Assembly: GCF_021654575.1 (NCBI RefSeq)
Contig: NZ_AP024488.1
Span: 6,103,501 to 6,167,500, forward strand
Reading direction: 5' to 3'
Source of the DNA: Desulfoluna limicola
Lineage (GTDB): Bacteria > Desulfobacterota > Desulfobacteria > Desulfobacterales > Desulfolunaceae
DNA length: 64,000 bases
The notes beneath the pieces are model-generated. The model made no database searches. It was not told the origin of the DNA and saw nothing but the letters and a program-made list of their open reading frames with translations. This document shows, piece by piece, positions 21,015 to 29,007 of this stretch. Each line of letters begins with the position of its first letter. The first letter of the stretch is position 1. A program made the translations under genes and the position numbers.

Positions 21015-21287
21015 GGTGTTGTCCTTGGGTGGTGTCATATATTGAAACCATGGATGGTATGGCGTGTGTGCATGTGCTATATGCTTTCATGTTCTCTTTT
21101 GGTAAGTGGCATCAAACGCGCCAAAGATCAAGGGAAAAAGCCCGTGGTTACCACGGGGAACACCTTTTAAATACGGACTTTCACGCAAGGGATCGACTCG
21201 TTGGCCGGGCTTGATTGGCTCTGGCAGAACAAGGCGTTGGTCTTTCAGGGCGTGTTGCTGTTTTTATAGGGCTTGGTTAATTTGAAT

Positions 21288-21316
21288 TTGACAAATGGGT
21301 GTGAGTTCTTTATAAA
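21288..21316 (+). promoter_or_regulatory. Near-consensus sigma-70 promoter of the PxxKW gene
   Basis: TTGACA (21288-21293), a 17-base spacer, TATAAA (21311-21316). The start codon is 80 bases downstream. The rest of the gap 21015-21287 shows nothing recognisable. Confidence 0.8.
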
Positions 21317-21395
21317 TACTTGGTTTAATTTTGATCTCTTGAAATACCATGAGTCGGCCTGATGGCCAAAATCTGTGATATAGGGAGTATATCCA

Positions 21396-21674
21396 ATGAT
21401 TTGTACTACAGTTAGAAACGGCAGTGATTGCCCTATGATGACCAAGAGCGGCTGTTCCTATGAGGGCGGCGTTTGCAAGCCCATCATCGAACAGTGTGAG
21501 GGGTGCGCTCGCACCGGTGAGTTCTCTTCTGAAAAATACTGCATGTCCGCTCCAGATCCCGAAGCACGCTGGAAGACCGGTAACTGCAACCTCGCCACCC
21601 ACGTGAAGAACGTGATTGAAGAGAAAAAGCAGAAAATCAACCCCATTAAAGCATCCAAGCGTGGGGGCAGATAG
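21396..21674 (+). CDS. PxxKW family small cysteine-rich protein
   Basis: This 92-residue protein has nine cysteines (MICTTVRNGSDCPMMTKSGC, GGVCKPIIEQCEGC, YCMSAPDPEARWKTGNCN) and ends in a basic INPIKASKRGGR tail. It matches my memory of the PxxKW cysteine-rich family, small proteins common in sulfate-reducing and related Desulfobacterota; the name motif is PEARW here (Arg for Lys). Function is unknown. The cysteine spacing suggests metal or Fe-S binding. A near-consensus promoter in front and a strong terminator behind suggest an abundant single-gene transcript. Confidence 0.82.
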   Translation: MICTTVRNGSDCPMMTKSGCSYEGGVCKPIIEQCEGCARTGEFSSEKYCMSAPDPEARWKTGNCNLATHVKNVIEEKKQKINPIKASKRGGR

Positions 21675-21725
21675 CGGATCGTGTCGATATAAAGCCGATC
21701 ATAGATTCGCCTTTTCAGACGATTC

Positions 21726-21774
21726 AAAGCCCCTGCCCTTCACATGCGTGTTTAAGGACTGGGGCTTTTTTTTT
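21726..21774 (+). terminator. Rho-independent terminator after the PxxKW gene
   Basis: AAAGCCCC and GGGGCTTT bracket a 27-base loop and are followed by a run of nine T. Confidence 0.85.
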
Positions 21775-21889
21775 ACCTCGACAGGCCGAGAGACCCGGTA
21801 TGAAGCCGCATGGGGTAGGTATATATTAATGATGGGCTCCGGCAGCCGGCCGGAGGCGATGTGACGCCACAGATCAAGGAGCAGGGTTC

Positions 21890-23200
21890 ATGAACGAAAT
21901 TGCCAAGCAGCTGAATGATGAGATCGAACAGGGTAACGGTCACCTGATGGAGATGTTGGCACAGGTTGGTAAGAATCTCTTTTTCCCCAAGGGTATTTTG
22001 AGCCAGTCTGCTGAAGCGAAACAGAAAGCACACCGGATCAACGCCACCATCGGTATCGCAAAGGAAGAGGGGGGTATCATGTGTCTCCCCTCCGTGATGG
22101 ACAGCATCGAAGGGCTCGCACCGGAAAACAGTCTGACCTATGCCCCCTCTTTCGGTATCCCCGCCCTTCGCGCGGCGTGGAAAGAGGCGATGTATGAAAA
22201 GAACCCCTCCCTCTCCGACAAAGAGGTGAGCCTTCCCGTGGTGACCTGCGGCATCACCCACTCCATCAGTGTGGTGGCCGATGTTTGGGTCGACCCCGAT
22301 GATGTGGTGATTCTGCCGGACATGATGTGGGGCAACTACAACATGATCCTGTCTGTCAGACGAGGGGCCACCCTCTCCAAATACAATCTCTTCAACAATG
22401 CTGGCGGGCTTGACCTCGAGGCGTTTGAGGCCAAGGTAAAGGAAGAGGCGGCCAAGCGTGACAAGATCATCGTGCTCCTTAACTTCCCCCAGAACCCCAC
22501 CGGGTACACCGCCACCAAGACTGAGGCGGCAAAAATCGCCGACATTCTGGAAGAGGTGGCCAAGGGCGGTACCAACGTCATCGCCATGACCGACGACGCC
22601 TACTTCGGCCTATTCTACGAGGAAGAGACCCTTAAGGAGTCCATTTTTTCTCTTATTGCCGGTCGTCACGAGCGTCTCCTCGCCATCAAGATGGATGGTG
22701 CCACCAAGGAGGATTACGTCTGGGGACTGCGTGTTGCCTTTGTTACCTATGGCATCCCTGCCTGCGAGAACCAGGCCGCTGTCTATGACGCCCTGGAGAA
22801 GAAGACAGCCGGCGCCGTTCGCGGGAACATCTCAAACGCCTCTCACCTGAGCCAGTCTATTGTGCTCAAGGCGATGCAGAGCGAAGGGTACTGGGAGTCC
22901 AAGGAAGAGAAGGGCAAGACCCTCAAGGCCCGTGCCAACAAAGTGGGTGAGGTGGCAAGGGACACCAAGTACGCCGATGCCTGGAGTGTTTACCCCTTCA
23001 ACTCAGGCTACTTCATGTGCATTGCCTTGAAGAACACCGATGCCGAAACCCTAAGGCTTCACCTCCTTGATAAATACGGGGTGGGCCTCATCGCCCTCGG
23101 GGCCACAGATATCCGCGTTGCCTTCTCCTGCCTTGAGCTTGGGGATGTTGAGGCACTCTTTGATATTATCTATCAGGGGGTTCAGGACCTCGCTGGTTAA
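21890..23200 (+). CDS. Class I/II PLP-dependent aminotransferase
   Basis: This 436-residue enzyme has the fold type I aminotransferase landmarks: the substrate-side NFPQNPTGYT block, the PLP-ring aspartate in MTDDAYFGLFYEE, and a candidate Schiff-base lysine in IKMDGATKEDYVWGLRVAF. The C-terminal IRVAFSCL carries the carboxylate-binding Arg. It resembles the aspartate/aromatic group, but the DGATKEDYVWGLR context is unusual and the substrate is not predictable. AAGGAG stands 8 bases before the ATG. The gene appears monocistronic. Confidence 0.82.
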   Translation: MNEIAKQLNDEIEQGNGHLMEMLAQVGKNLFFPKGILSQSAEAKQKAHRINATIGIAKEEGGIMCLPSVMDSIEGLAPENSLTYAPSFGIPALRAAWKEAMYEKNPSLSDKEVSLPVVTCGITHSISVVADVWVDPDDVVILPDMMWGNYNMILSVRRGATLSKYNLFNNAGGLDLEAFEAKVKEEAAKRDKIIVLLNFPQNPTGYTATKTEAAKIADILEEVAKGGTNVIAMTDDAYFGLFYEEETLKESIFSLIAGRHERLLAIKMDGATKEDYVWGLRVAFVTYGIPACENQAAVYDALEKKTAGAVRGNISNASHLSQSIVLKAMQSEGYWESKEEKGKTLKARANKVGEVARDTKYADAWSVYPFNSGYFMCIALKNTDAETLRLHLLDKYGVGLIALGATDIRVAFSCLELGDVEALFDIIYQGVQDLAG

Positions 23201-23361
23201 GGGGCGATCCCCCAACCGGTTATCCATGCTTCGGTGGCAGTGTTTTATTGCCAATATCTTGTATGTGTCATCTATGCAGAAGACATGCTTTTGGTGGTGA
23301 GGTTTTGGGGCTGGGTCAATCACTATTGGCTTAGCCTCAAGCCCGCGTCCAGCCTTTTAAG

Positions 23362-23397
23362 CCCGACGGCCCTGACATGGAATAAGGGGCCGTCGGG
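23362..23397. terminator. Strong hairpin between the aminotransferase and ClC genes
   Basis: CCCGACGGCCC and GGGCCGTCGGG form an 11-bp perfect stem with a 14-base loop. There is no T tract, so termination is uncertain; it may be a Rho-dependent or RNA-stabilising hairpin. Confidence 0.5.
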
Positions 23398-23461
23398 TTA
23401 CCATATAAGCCCTGACCGTTACATCTGAGGGCTCCCCATTCGATTCCCATTGGAGTGTTTC

Positions 23462-25255
23462 ATGGTCCTGCTGACCAAAGGTGCGAGCGGACGAGAAGGA
23501 ATCTACAACGCCGGAAAGTGGTTTTCTTACTTTATCATCATCGGCCTCATTGCCGGGTGTGGATCCATTCTTTTTCACTACCTCTGTCAGCTGGGGGTCC
23601 ATTATTTTATGGACTTCATGGCAGGGTATCGTCCGACTCCCCCCGCCGGTGAGCACCACCTGCTCGTCCCCACCACCCGGCCCTTCAACCGGTGGATTCT
23701 TCTCTTTCTTCCCGCCTTGGGCGGTCTTTTCAGTGGTTGGCTGGTCTACACCTTTGCCCCTGAGGCTGAAGGTCACGGCACCGATGCCGCCATCGACGCC
23801 TATCACAACAAGGGCGGCTTTATCCGAAGCCGTGTGCCCATCATCAAAACCATCGCCTCCACCATCACGCTCACCACCGGTGGTTCCGGCGGCAGGGAAG
23901 GTCCCATCGCCCAGATCGGGGCTGGTTTTGCCTCATTTCTCGCCACCAAGCTGAAGCTCTCCGATCGCGAACGGCGTATCATGATGGCCGCTGGGATCGG
24001 CGCGGGCGTGGGCAGTATCTTCCGTGCCCCCCTGGCAGGCGCTCTTTTTGCCTCGGAGGTGCTCTACCGAGATCCCGAGTTTGAATCGGATGTCATTATC
24101 CCGGCGGGGATCTCTTCGGTGGTTGCCTATTGCCTCTACTGCCTGGTCTTTGGGTGGGGCTCCCTCTTTGAGTCCCCGGACTTTCTCTTCAGGAACCCCC
24201 TGGAGTTGGGGCCTTACCTGGTTCTTTCCGTGGTGCTGGTTCTCACCGGCTGGTTTTATGTCAAGGTGTTTTACGGTACGGAAAAGCTGTTTAAAGGCAT
24301 GACGGGGGTGCCCAATCACCTCAAACCAGCCATCGGTGGGCTCTGTACTGGGATTATCGGATTCTTTTTTGCCCACACCCTGGCCTTTGGCTATGGGTTT
24401 ATCCAGACGGCACTTACCACGGGGCTTCCCCTTACCATGCTCCTTACCCTTGCCATCGGCAAGATTTTCACCACCTCGTTTTCCATCGGCTCCGGTGGGT
24501 CGGGCGGTGTCTTCGGGCCTTCGGTGGTGATCGGCGGTGCCATGGGGGGGGTGGTGGGCGAGCTTTTTCACCGGATAATGCCGGGGGTCGTTACCGAGCC
24601 CGGAGCCTTTGTGATTGTCGGCATGGCCGGGTTTTTCACGGCTGTCTCCAACACCCCCATCTCCACCATTATCTTTGTCAGCGAGATGACCAACTCGTAC
24701 CACCTCCTGCTGCCCAGTCTTCTGGTCTGCTCCGTCTGCTTTCTTTTGGGTCAGAAGTTTACCATTTTTGAAAACCAGGTGAAGAACAAGGTGGATTCTC
24801 CGGCCCATGCCGGCGAGTTCATGGTGGAGATCCTCCAGAAGATCCGGGTAAAGGACCTGATGCATGTGGTGAAGCAGGTGCCCCATGTCCATGAGGAGAT
24901 GGGGTTCATGGCCTTCAAACGCTTCTTTTCGGAGACCAAGCAGCACTACTTTCCCGTGATGAACAAAGAGGACCGGCTGGTGGGTATTTTCTCCTCCACC
25001 GATATCCGGGGTGTCATCTTTCTCAAAGAGGTGGAGCACCTCATTGTGATGCGGGACATCGCCACCACGGACATCATCACCACCACCCCGTCGGAAGACC
25101 TGAACATGGTGCTGCAAAAGTTCACCCAGAAGAACATCGACAGCCTGCCTGTGGTCCAGGAAACAGACCACGGCGTTCTTATCGGGATGCTCGACCGACG
25201 CGCCGTTATCGCCAGCTACAACCTGCAAGTCGAACGCATGAAAACCAGGGGCTAA
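23462..25255 (+). CDS. ClC-family chloride channel/transporter with C-terminal CBS pair
   Basis: This is an inner-membrane anion channel or Cl-/H+ antiporter of 597 residues. ClC signatures are present: GSGGREGP (141-148, gating Glu146), GSGGSGGVFGPS and about ten hydrophobic helices. Two CBS domains follow from about residue 455 (IRVKDLM, DIATTDIITTTPSEDL). In PLAGALFASEVLY the position equal to the E. coli ClcA proton glutamate (Glu203) is Val200, as in true channels, so it may be a channel (inference). The ATG at 23462 follows GGAG. The final codons and the stop lie in a copy of the dispersed repeat. Confidence 0.9.
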   Translation: MVLLTKGASGREGIYNAGKWFSYFIIIGLIAGCGSILFHYLCQLGVHYFMDFMAGYRPTPPAGEHHLLVPTTRPFNRWILLFLPALGGLFSGWLVYTFAPEAEGHGTDAAIDAYHNKGGFIRSRVPIIKTIASTITLTTGGSGGREGPIAQIGAGFASFLATKLKLSDRERRIMMAAGIGAGVGSIFRAPLAGALFASEVLYRDPEFESDVIIPAGISSVVAYCLYCLVFGWGSLFESPDFLFRNPLELGPYLVLSVVLVLTGWFYVKVFYGTEKLFKGMTGVPNHLKPAIGGLCTGIIGFFFAHTLAFGYGFIQTALTTGLPLTMLLTLAIGKIFTTSFSIGSGGSGGVFGPSVVIGGAMGGVVGELFHRIMPGVVTEPGAFVIVGMAGFFTAVSNTPISTIIFVSEMTNSYHLLLPSLLVCSVCFLLGQKFTIFENQVKNKVDSPAHAGEFMVEILQKIRVKDLMHVVKQVPHVHEEMGFMAFKRFFSETKQHYFPVMNKEDRLVGIFSSTDIRGVIFLKEVEHLIVMRDIATTDIITTTPSEDLNMVLQKFTQKNIDSLPVVQETDHGVLIGMLDRRAVIASYNLQVERMKTRG

Positions 25256-25337
25256 AGCCCCTGGACCCCGGGGTTGCCAATGCTATCGGCCTTCGTGCCT
25301 CAGGCCGACGCATTCGCGTACGGGCTTCGCCGTGGGG
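25245..25337. repeat. Dispersed intergenic repeat, copy 5 (overlaps the ClC gene stop)
   Basis: CCAGGGGCTAAAGCCCCTGG followed by ACCCCGGGGTTGCCAATGC matches the left half of copies 1 and 11. The second dyad is GTCGGCCT-like (ATCGGCCTTCGTGCCTCAGGCCGA). The last three codons and the TAA of the ClC gene are inside the first hairpin. Confidence 0.75.
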
Positions 25338-25359
25338 AAATGGTTGTGTTTAAAAAAAC

Positions 25360-25401
25360 AAAAAGGGAGATTGCGTGGGTTGGACGCAGGCTCCCTTTTT
25401 T
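25360..25401 (+). terminator. Rho-independent terminator after the ClC gene
   Basis: AAAAAGGGAG pairs with CTCCCTTTTT around an inner stem TTGCGT/ACGCA, followed by T. It lies between two repeat copies. Confidence 0.82.
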
Positions 25402-25430
25402 AGTCCTACAGATTTTTAACTGTCAGCTAT

Positions 25431-25594
25431 GCCTCCGGCGGGAAGGTGTGCCAGCTTGAAAGCGGGTAACGGATGCGTTTTGCCCCTCTTCCCTCGGGGC
25501 AAATCACATCCGTCTTTGAATCGAGAGTTTCTATGGTGAAGACCTGTTTGTCAAACTTTTCAAAAGTTTGGCCCCCGGCAGGGCCGCCGGAGGC
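25431..25594. repeat. Dispersed intergenic repeat, copy 6 (complete, opposite orientation)
   Basis: It starts GCCTCCGGCGGG and ends GCCGCCGGAGGC. Blocks of copies 3 and 4 are present in reverse order and orientation: GTGCCAGCTTGAAAGC, GCCCCTCTTCCCTCGGGGC, then CAAACTTTTCAAAAGTTTG and GCCCCCGGCAGGGCC. It is immediately downstream of the gph gene. Confidence 0.82.
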
Positions 25595-25601
25595 ATCTTC
25601 T

Positions 25602-26261
25602 TTAGAGCAGTTCCAGCAGTTCCAGGGGGTGTGAGATGATGTGGCGGGCGCCGCTCTCTTCGAGTTCGGCTCTTTCACGGAACCCCCAGAGGACTCCCAC
25701 GGGGACCATGCCGGCGCCTTTGGCGGTTTCCATGTCCACGGAGGTGTCGCCCAGGTAGAGCATCTCTTCGCCTTTGATGCCGGTTGCCTCGAGGATTTCG
25801 ATGGCACCGGCAGGGTGGGGCTTTCTGGGGATGTCTTCGCGCGCGCCGATTGTCATGTCGAAGGTCCAGTCGGGCATGAGATCCTGGACGCACTCACAGG
25901 CGGACTCGTGGGGCTTGTTGGTAAGCACGAAGATCTTCAGCCCTTTCTCGACGAGTGACGTGAGCATTTCAGGGATCCCGTCATAAGGTTTCGAGATGGT
26001 GCCTGTGAGTTCGTGGTAGTGAGCCAGAAACCGGTTCAGGAGTTCCTCGAATTTCCCCGGGTCTGCAGTTACCTCAGGCGGTGCGGCCCGTTCAATGAGG
26101 ACACGTGCCCCGTATCCGGCGAAGTATTTGTAGGCCTCGATGGGGTGGGTCGGGTGGCCGGATGCTTCAAGGGTCTGGTTGGTGGCGGTGGCAATCTCTT
26201 CAAGGGAGTCGATGAGGGTGCCGTCAAGGTCAAAGACAACGCCTCGGTATGTGTTGGTCAT
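25602..26261 (-). CDS. gph: HAD-superfamily phosphatase, phosphoglycolate phosphatase-like
   Basis: This 219-residue HAD hydrolase has all four motifs: DLDGTLIDS (nucleophile Asp11, acid Asp13), the threonine motif LTNKP, the lysine in RKPHPAGAIEIL and the acidic motif YLGDTSVDMETAKGAG. The alpha-helical cap inserted after motif I fits the Gph/PGP subclass. It would clear 2-phosphoglycolate or a similar small phosphate ester. It is the third gene of a minus-strand operon after the small selenoprotein and truA, 11 bases from truA. Confidence 0.85.
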   Translation of the reverse strand: MTNTYRGVVFDLDGTLIDSLEEIATATNQTLEASGHPTHPIEAYKYFAGYGARVLIERAAPPEVTADPGKFEELLNRFLAHYHELTGTISKPYDGIPEMLTSLVEKGLKIFVLTNKPHESACECVQDLMPDWTFDMTIGAREDIPRKPHPAGAIEILEATGIKGEEMLYLGDTSVDMETAKGAGMVPVGVLWGFRERAELEESGARHIISHPLELLELL

Positions 26262-26272
26262 GGGTGTTTCTC

Positions 26273-27088
26273 CTAACAGGGGCCCAGCCAGAGTCCGGCC
26301 GGGTAGAGGGGGGAGTCGATGAATTTCCTCGGGGTATGGGGGACGTCGTCATATTCCACGCGTACGAGAAACAGGCCCTGAGGGGGTGCCGTGGCACCGG
26401 CTTTTGCTCGGTTGCAGGATTCAAGGATGCCTTTAAAGGCATCGGGGGAGGTGCGGGAGAGGCCCACATCCACCAGGGTGCCCACGAGGTTTCTTACCAT
26501 GAATTTCAGGAACCCGCTGCCGCAGAAGGTGAGGGTGATGAGCCCGTCTCCGTGGTCGTGTATGCACGCCTCGTCCATGGTGCGGACGGTGGTGGCCCTG
26601 GGGCTTCCTGTGCCTTCAAAGGCCTTGAAATCGTGGGTGCCCACAAGGTGTGCGGCAGCGGTTTTCATCGCCTCCACATCAAGGGGGGTTCGAATCTGCC
26701 AGAAGGTGTCGGCGTTCACAGCAGGGGCCAGGGGGCGGTTGATGATGCGGTAGGTATACCGCTTTCGTTTGGCGCCGAAGCGTGCGTGGAAGTCATTGGC
26801 CGACGTTCGGCACTCATGGATGGTAATGCTGTCCGGCAGCATGCTGTTCAGCGCTTCCTGGAATTTTTCCGCGGTGATGGCCGTCTCTGCCTTGAAATGG
26901 GCGACCTGCCCCACGGCATGGACACCGGCGTCGGTGCGGCCGGAAGCGATGACGGTCACAGGTCGGGTGACCATGCGTGTCAGGCACTCCTGGATGGCCT
27001 GTTGCACCGTGGGTTGGTCGGGTTGAATCTGCCAGCCGGCGTAGGGGGTTCCAAGGTACTCGATGGTGAGTTTGAAGGTGGTTTCCAT
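26273..27088 (-). CDS. truA: tRNA pseudouridine(38-40) synthase
   Basis: TruA isomerises uridines 38-40 in the anticodon stem-loop. The 271-residue product has the catalytic motif SGRTDAGVHAVGQ (Asp53), the KRKRYTYRI block, HDFKAFEG and the C-terminal FLKFMVRNLVGTLVDVG. The ATG at 27088 is used because homology begins there (METTFKLTIEYLGTPYAGWQ). The frame is open another 71 codons upstream only because it shadows the small selenoprotein gene. The stop of that gene lies 1 base before this ATG, suggesting translational coupling. Confidence 0.95.
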   Translation of the reverse strand: METTFKLTIEYLGTPYAGWQIQPDQPTVQQAIQECLTRMVTRPVTVIASGRTDAGVHAVGQVAHFKAETAITAEKFQEALNSMLPDSITIHECRTSANDFHARFGAKRKRYTYRIINRPLAPAVNADTFWQIRTPLDVEAMKTAAAHLVGTHDFKAFEGTGSPRATTVRTMDEACIHDHGDGLITLTFCGSGFLKFMVRNLVGTLVDVGLSRTSPDAFKGILESCNRAKAGATAPPQGLFLVRVEYDDVPHTPRKFIDSPLYPAGLWLGPC

Positions 27089-27089
27089 A

Positions 27090-27281
27090 TCAGATACGGT
27101 TGATGGGCACGCAGGCCATTTTTCGTTCAAAGGCTTCGTCGATGAGTTCCTTGAGTTTTTCGGGGCGGTAGCTTGTGTTGCAGGACCTGCAACGGAAGGT
27201 AACGCGCTTTCAGGAACGTTGAATTTCAAGGGGGGTGCCGCACTCAGGGCACTCTCCGTGTGTGTCGGTTTGATTGAACAT
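27090..27281 (-). CDS. Small selenoprotein with two CxxC motifs (in-frame UGA at codon 24)
   Basis: This 63-codon gene is easily missed. The ATG at 27281 starts MFNQTDTHGECPECGTPLEI, and UGA follows at codon 24 (27210-27212). The frame then continues KRVTFRCRSCNTSYRPEKL to a stop one base before truA. The cysteine pairs 11/14 and 31/34 form a zinc-ribbon-like layout with Sec24 between them and Cys57 near the end. A 17-base hairpin after the UGA is almost the same as my memory of the E. coli fdhF SECIS. I recall a family called dual CXXC small (seleno)proteins in sulfate reducers, probably this one. Function is unknown; redox or metal binding is inferred. Confidence 0.82.
27177..27193 (-). promoter_or_regulatory. 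SECIS hairpin of the small selenoprotein gene
   Basis: On the minus strand GTTGCAGGTCCTGCAAC forms a perfect stem with GGUC at the tip, at +20 to +36 from the UGA. It is the most canonical of the three SECIS-like hairpins here. Confidence 0.88.
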
Positions 27282-27558
27282 TTCAGATGTTTCCTGTACA
27301 TAAGGGTGGGTGGTCTCGCCCCTTGGGGGGAGGGCCCGCCAGATTTGGCAGCATGTGGCTCAGGTCATGTGCGTGATGGTTCAATTTTAAAGTGCCTGCT
27401 GCCGAAAGCGCCTCGCAATATCAGGGCGTATCGCTGAAGAAATAAACCACAACCTGTCGTTGATTGACAGGCTTCGTTTGATGTTTTGCGAGGCCATCAA
27501 TGAATGTATATAGAAGAAACGGGGCGGATTCAACCGCTCTTTGGAAGGAGATGGCTTC

Positions 27559-28290
27559 GTGACAGAAAACCAGGGGGTACGCCTGCAAAAATATCTGGCC
27601 CATGCAGGGGTCTGTTCCAGGCGGGCTGCCGAGACCCTCATCAAGGACGGAGAGGTCACCGTAAACAATCGGGTGGTGACGGAACTCGGGACCCGTGTGG
27701 ATCCGGGATCGGACCGTATTTGTGTGAAGGGTAAAGAGATTCGTGCCGAAGAGAAGAGGGTGTACCTTGCCCTTCACAAGCCAGTGGGCGTTATCACGTC
27801 TTGCAACCACGGGGACGCTAGGGTGGTGACGGATCTGGTGGATGTGCCGGAGCGGGTCTACCCGGTGGGGCGATTGGATCAGGATTCGTCCGGCCTGTTG
27901 ATTTTGACCAACGATGGGCGTATTCATCACCGGCTCTCGCACCCCTCTTTTGATCATGAAAAGGAGTATCGGGTGAGGGTGGCTGAGGCCATCCCGTCGT
28001 CTGCCCTTGCACGTATGGAGGCGGGCATTCGCCTCAGGGAGGGGAAGACCCGTCCCTGCAGGATTCGTCGGGAAGGCAAGGACAGTTTCACCATTGTGCT
28101 GCAGGAGGGGAAGAATCGTCAAATCCGGCGTATGGCCGAGGCGGTAGGGCATGATGTGGTGACCCTTAAAAGGGTGCGCATGGCCAATGTTCGCCTTGGC
28201 CAGCTGAGGTCGGGGCAGTGGCGTCACCTCTCGGAGGGAGAGGTAAGGGAGCTGTTGAAGCGAACCGGTATCGGGACAGGGAAGGGGTAG
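27559..28290 (+). CDS. rluB: 23S rRNA pseudouridine synthase, RsuA/RluB family
   Basis: This 243-residue protein has an N-terminal S4 RNA-binding domain (RLQKYLAHAGVCSRRAAETLI) and the catalytic motif VGRLDQDSSGLLILTNDG (Asp107). It ends with the EGKNRQIRRMAEAVGHDVVTLKR block typical of RluB/RsuA. RluB, which modifies U2605 of 23S rRNA, is the most likely assignment. The start is GTG at 27559, 8 bases after GGAAGGAG; the TTG at 27541 would put that site inside the gene. It is divergent from the selenoprotein-truA-gph operon; the 277-base gap shows no clear promoter. Confidence 0.88.
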   Translation: MTENQGVRLQKYLAHAGVCSRRAAETLIKDGEVTVNNRVVTELGTRVDPGSDRICVKGKEIRAEEKRVYLALHKPVGVITSCNHGDARVVTDLVDVPERVYPVGRLDQDSSGLLILTNDGRIHHRLSHPSFDHEKEYRVRVAEAIPSSALARMEAGIRLREGKTRPCRIRREGKDSFTIVLQEGKNRQIRRMAEAVGHDVVTLKRVRMANVRLGQLRSGQWRHLSEGEVRELLKRTGIGTGKG

Positions 28291-28298
28291 CGACGCAG

Positions 28299-28928
28299 GT
28301 GAATGTTTTATGGGGGCGAAGGGACAGCTACAGATACAGGGCCAGGGGTGAGTTTTATTGCCCGGGGTGTCGTCAGACCGTTGGCTGCCTGGCCGTGGAG
28401 ACGGTTCGGGTGACCCGCATTCTTTTTCTTCCTGTGTATCGGCAGGTGGGGGACTCGGGAAAAGTCAAGTGTCCCATTTGCGGCGGGGTCTTTGAACGTC
28501 AGGTGACGGCATTCAGCCCTGCGGTTTCCCGGGAGGGGTTGAAACCTGCCCTGGTCACGGTGATGCTGCTGATGATGGACGTGGATGAGGGCGAGAACCG
28601 GGTGGAGATGGCTGTTATTTCCAGGGTTGTGGCTGAGATGACCGGCAGTGCCATGGGGCCCGAGGTTATCGAGCGTGAGGCAGAGCGACTTCGGTCTGAC
28701 GTTGATGCCCTTGGCAATCAGCTTGCGGCCATCGCTCCTTACCTCACCAATGCTGAAAAACGGATGATTCTCGAGTCGGCCTGGCGTGTGGCTCATGCCG
28801 ATGGACACGCACCAGAAAAAGAGATGGCCCTGATGCGGCAGGTGGCTCTTCTGCTTGAGGTACCTGATTCCATTTACAGGCGAGTGACAGGGGATACGGA
28901 AAGGGATGGCCTTTCGCCCGGTGTGTAG
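28299..28928 (+). CDS. Zinc-ribbon plus TerB-like domain protein of unknown function
   Basis: The product is about 210 residues. The first 70 contain two CxxC pairs (FYCPGCRQT and VKCPICGG), a zinc ribbon. The C-terminal half is helical and resembles TerB/DjlA-type domains (EKRMILESAWRVAHADGHAPEKEMALMRQVALLL). No signal peptide; one short hydrophobic stretch (LVTVMLLMMDVD) is part of a helix. The start is uncertain: GTG at 28299 lies just after the rluB stop, while the frame is open back into rluB. It is probably the second gene of the rluB transcript. Function is not known. Confidence 0.65.
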   Translation: MNVLWGRRDSYRYRARGEFYCPGCRQTVGCLAVETVRVTRILFLPVYRQVGDSGKVKCPICGGVFERQVTAFSPAVSREGLKPALVTVMLLMMDVDEGENRVEMAVISRVVAEMTGSAMGPEVIEREAERLRSDVDALGNQLAAIAPYLTNAEKRMILESAWRVAHADGHAPEKEMALMRQVALLLEVPDSIYRRVTGDTERDGLSPGV

Positions 28929-28946
28929 GGCATGGCTGAACAGAGA

Positions 28947-28983
28947 CAAAAGGACACCCTTACAATAGGGGTGTCCTTTTTTT
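28947..28983 (+). terminator. Rho-independent terminator after the rluB unit
   Basis: AAAAGGACACCC and GGGGTGTCCTTTT form a stem with seven T at the end. Its T-poor reverse side suggests it serves the plus strand. Confidence 0.9.
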
Positions 28984-29007
28984 GTGGAAACAGGTATGTC
29001 GGCTGGA

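Noticed and set aside
23933-25228. 431-codon minus-strand frame opposite the ClC gene
   Set aside because: Antisense shadow: the plus strand has full ClC and CBS motifs, and the minus-strand product matches nothing.
27088-27301. A 71-residue N-terminal extension of TruA
   Set aside because: TruA homology starts at METTFKL. The extension is out of frame with, and lies on top of, the small selenoprotein gene.
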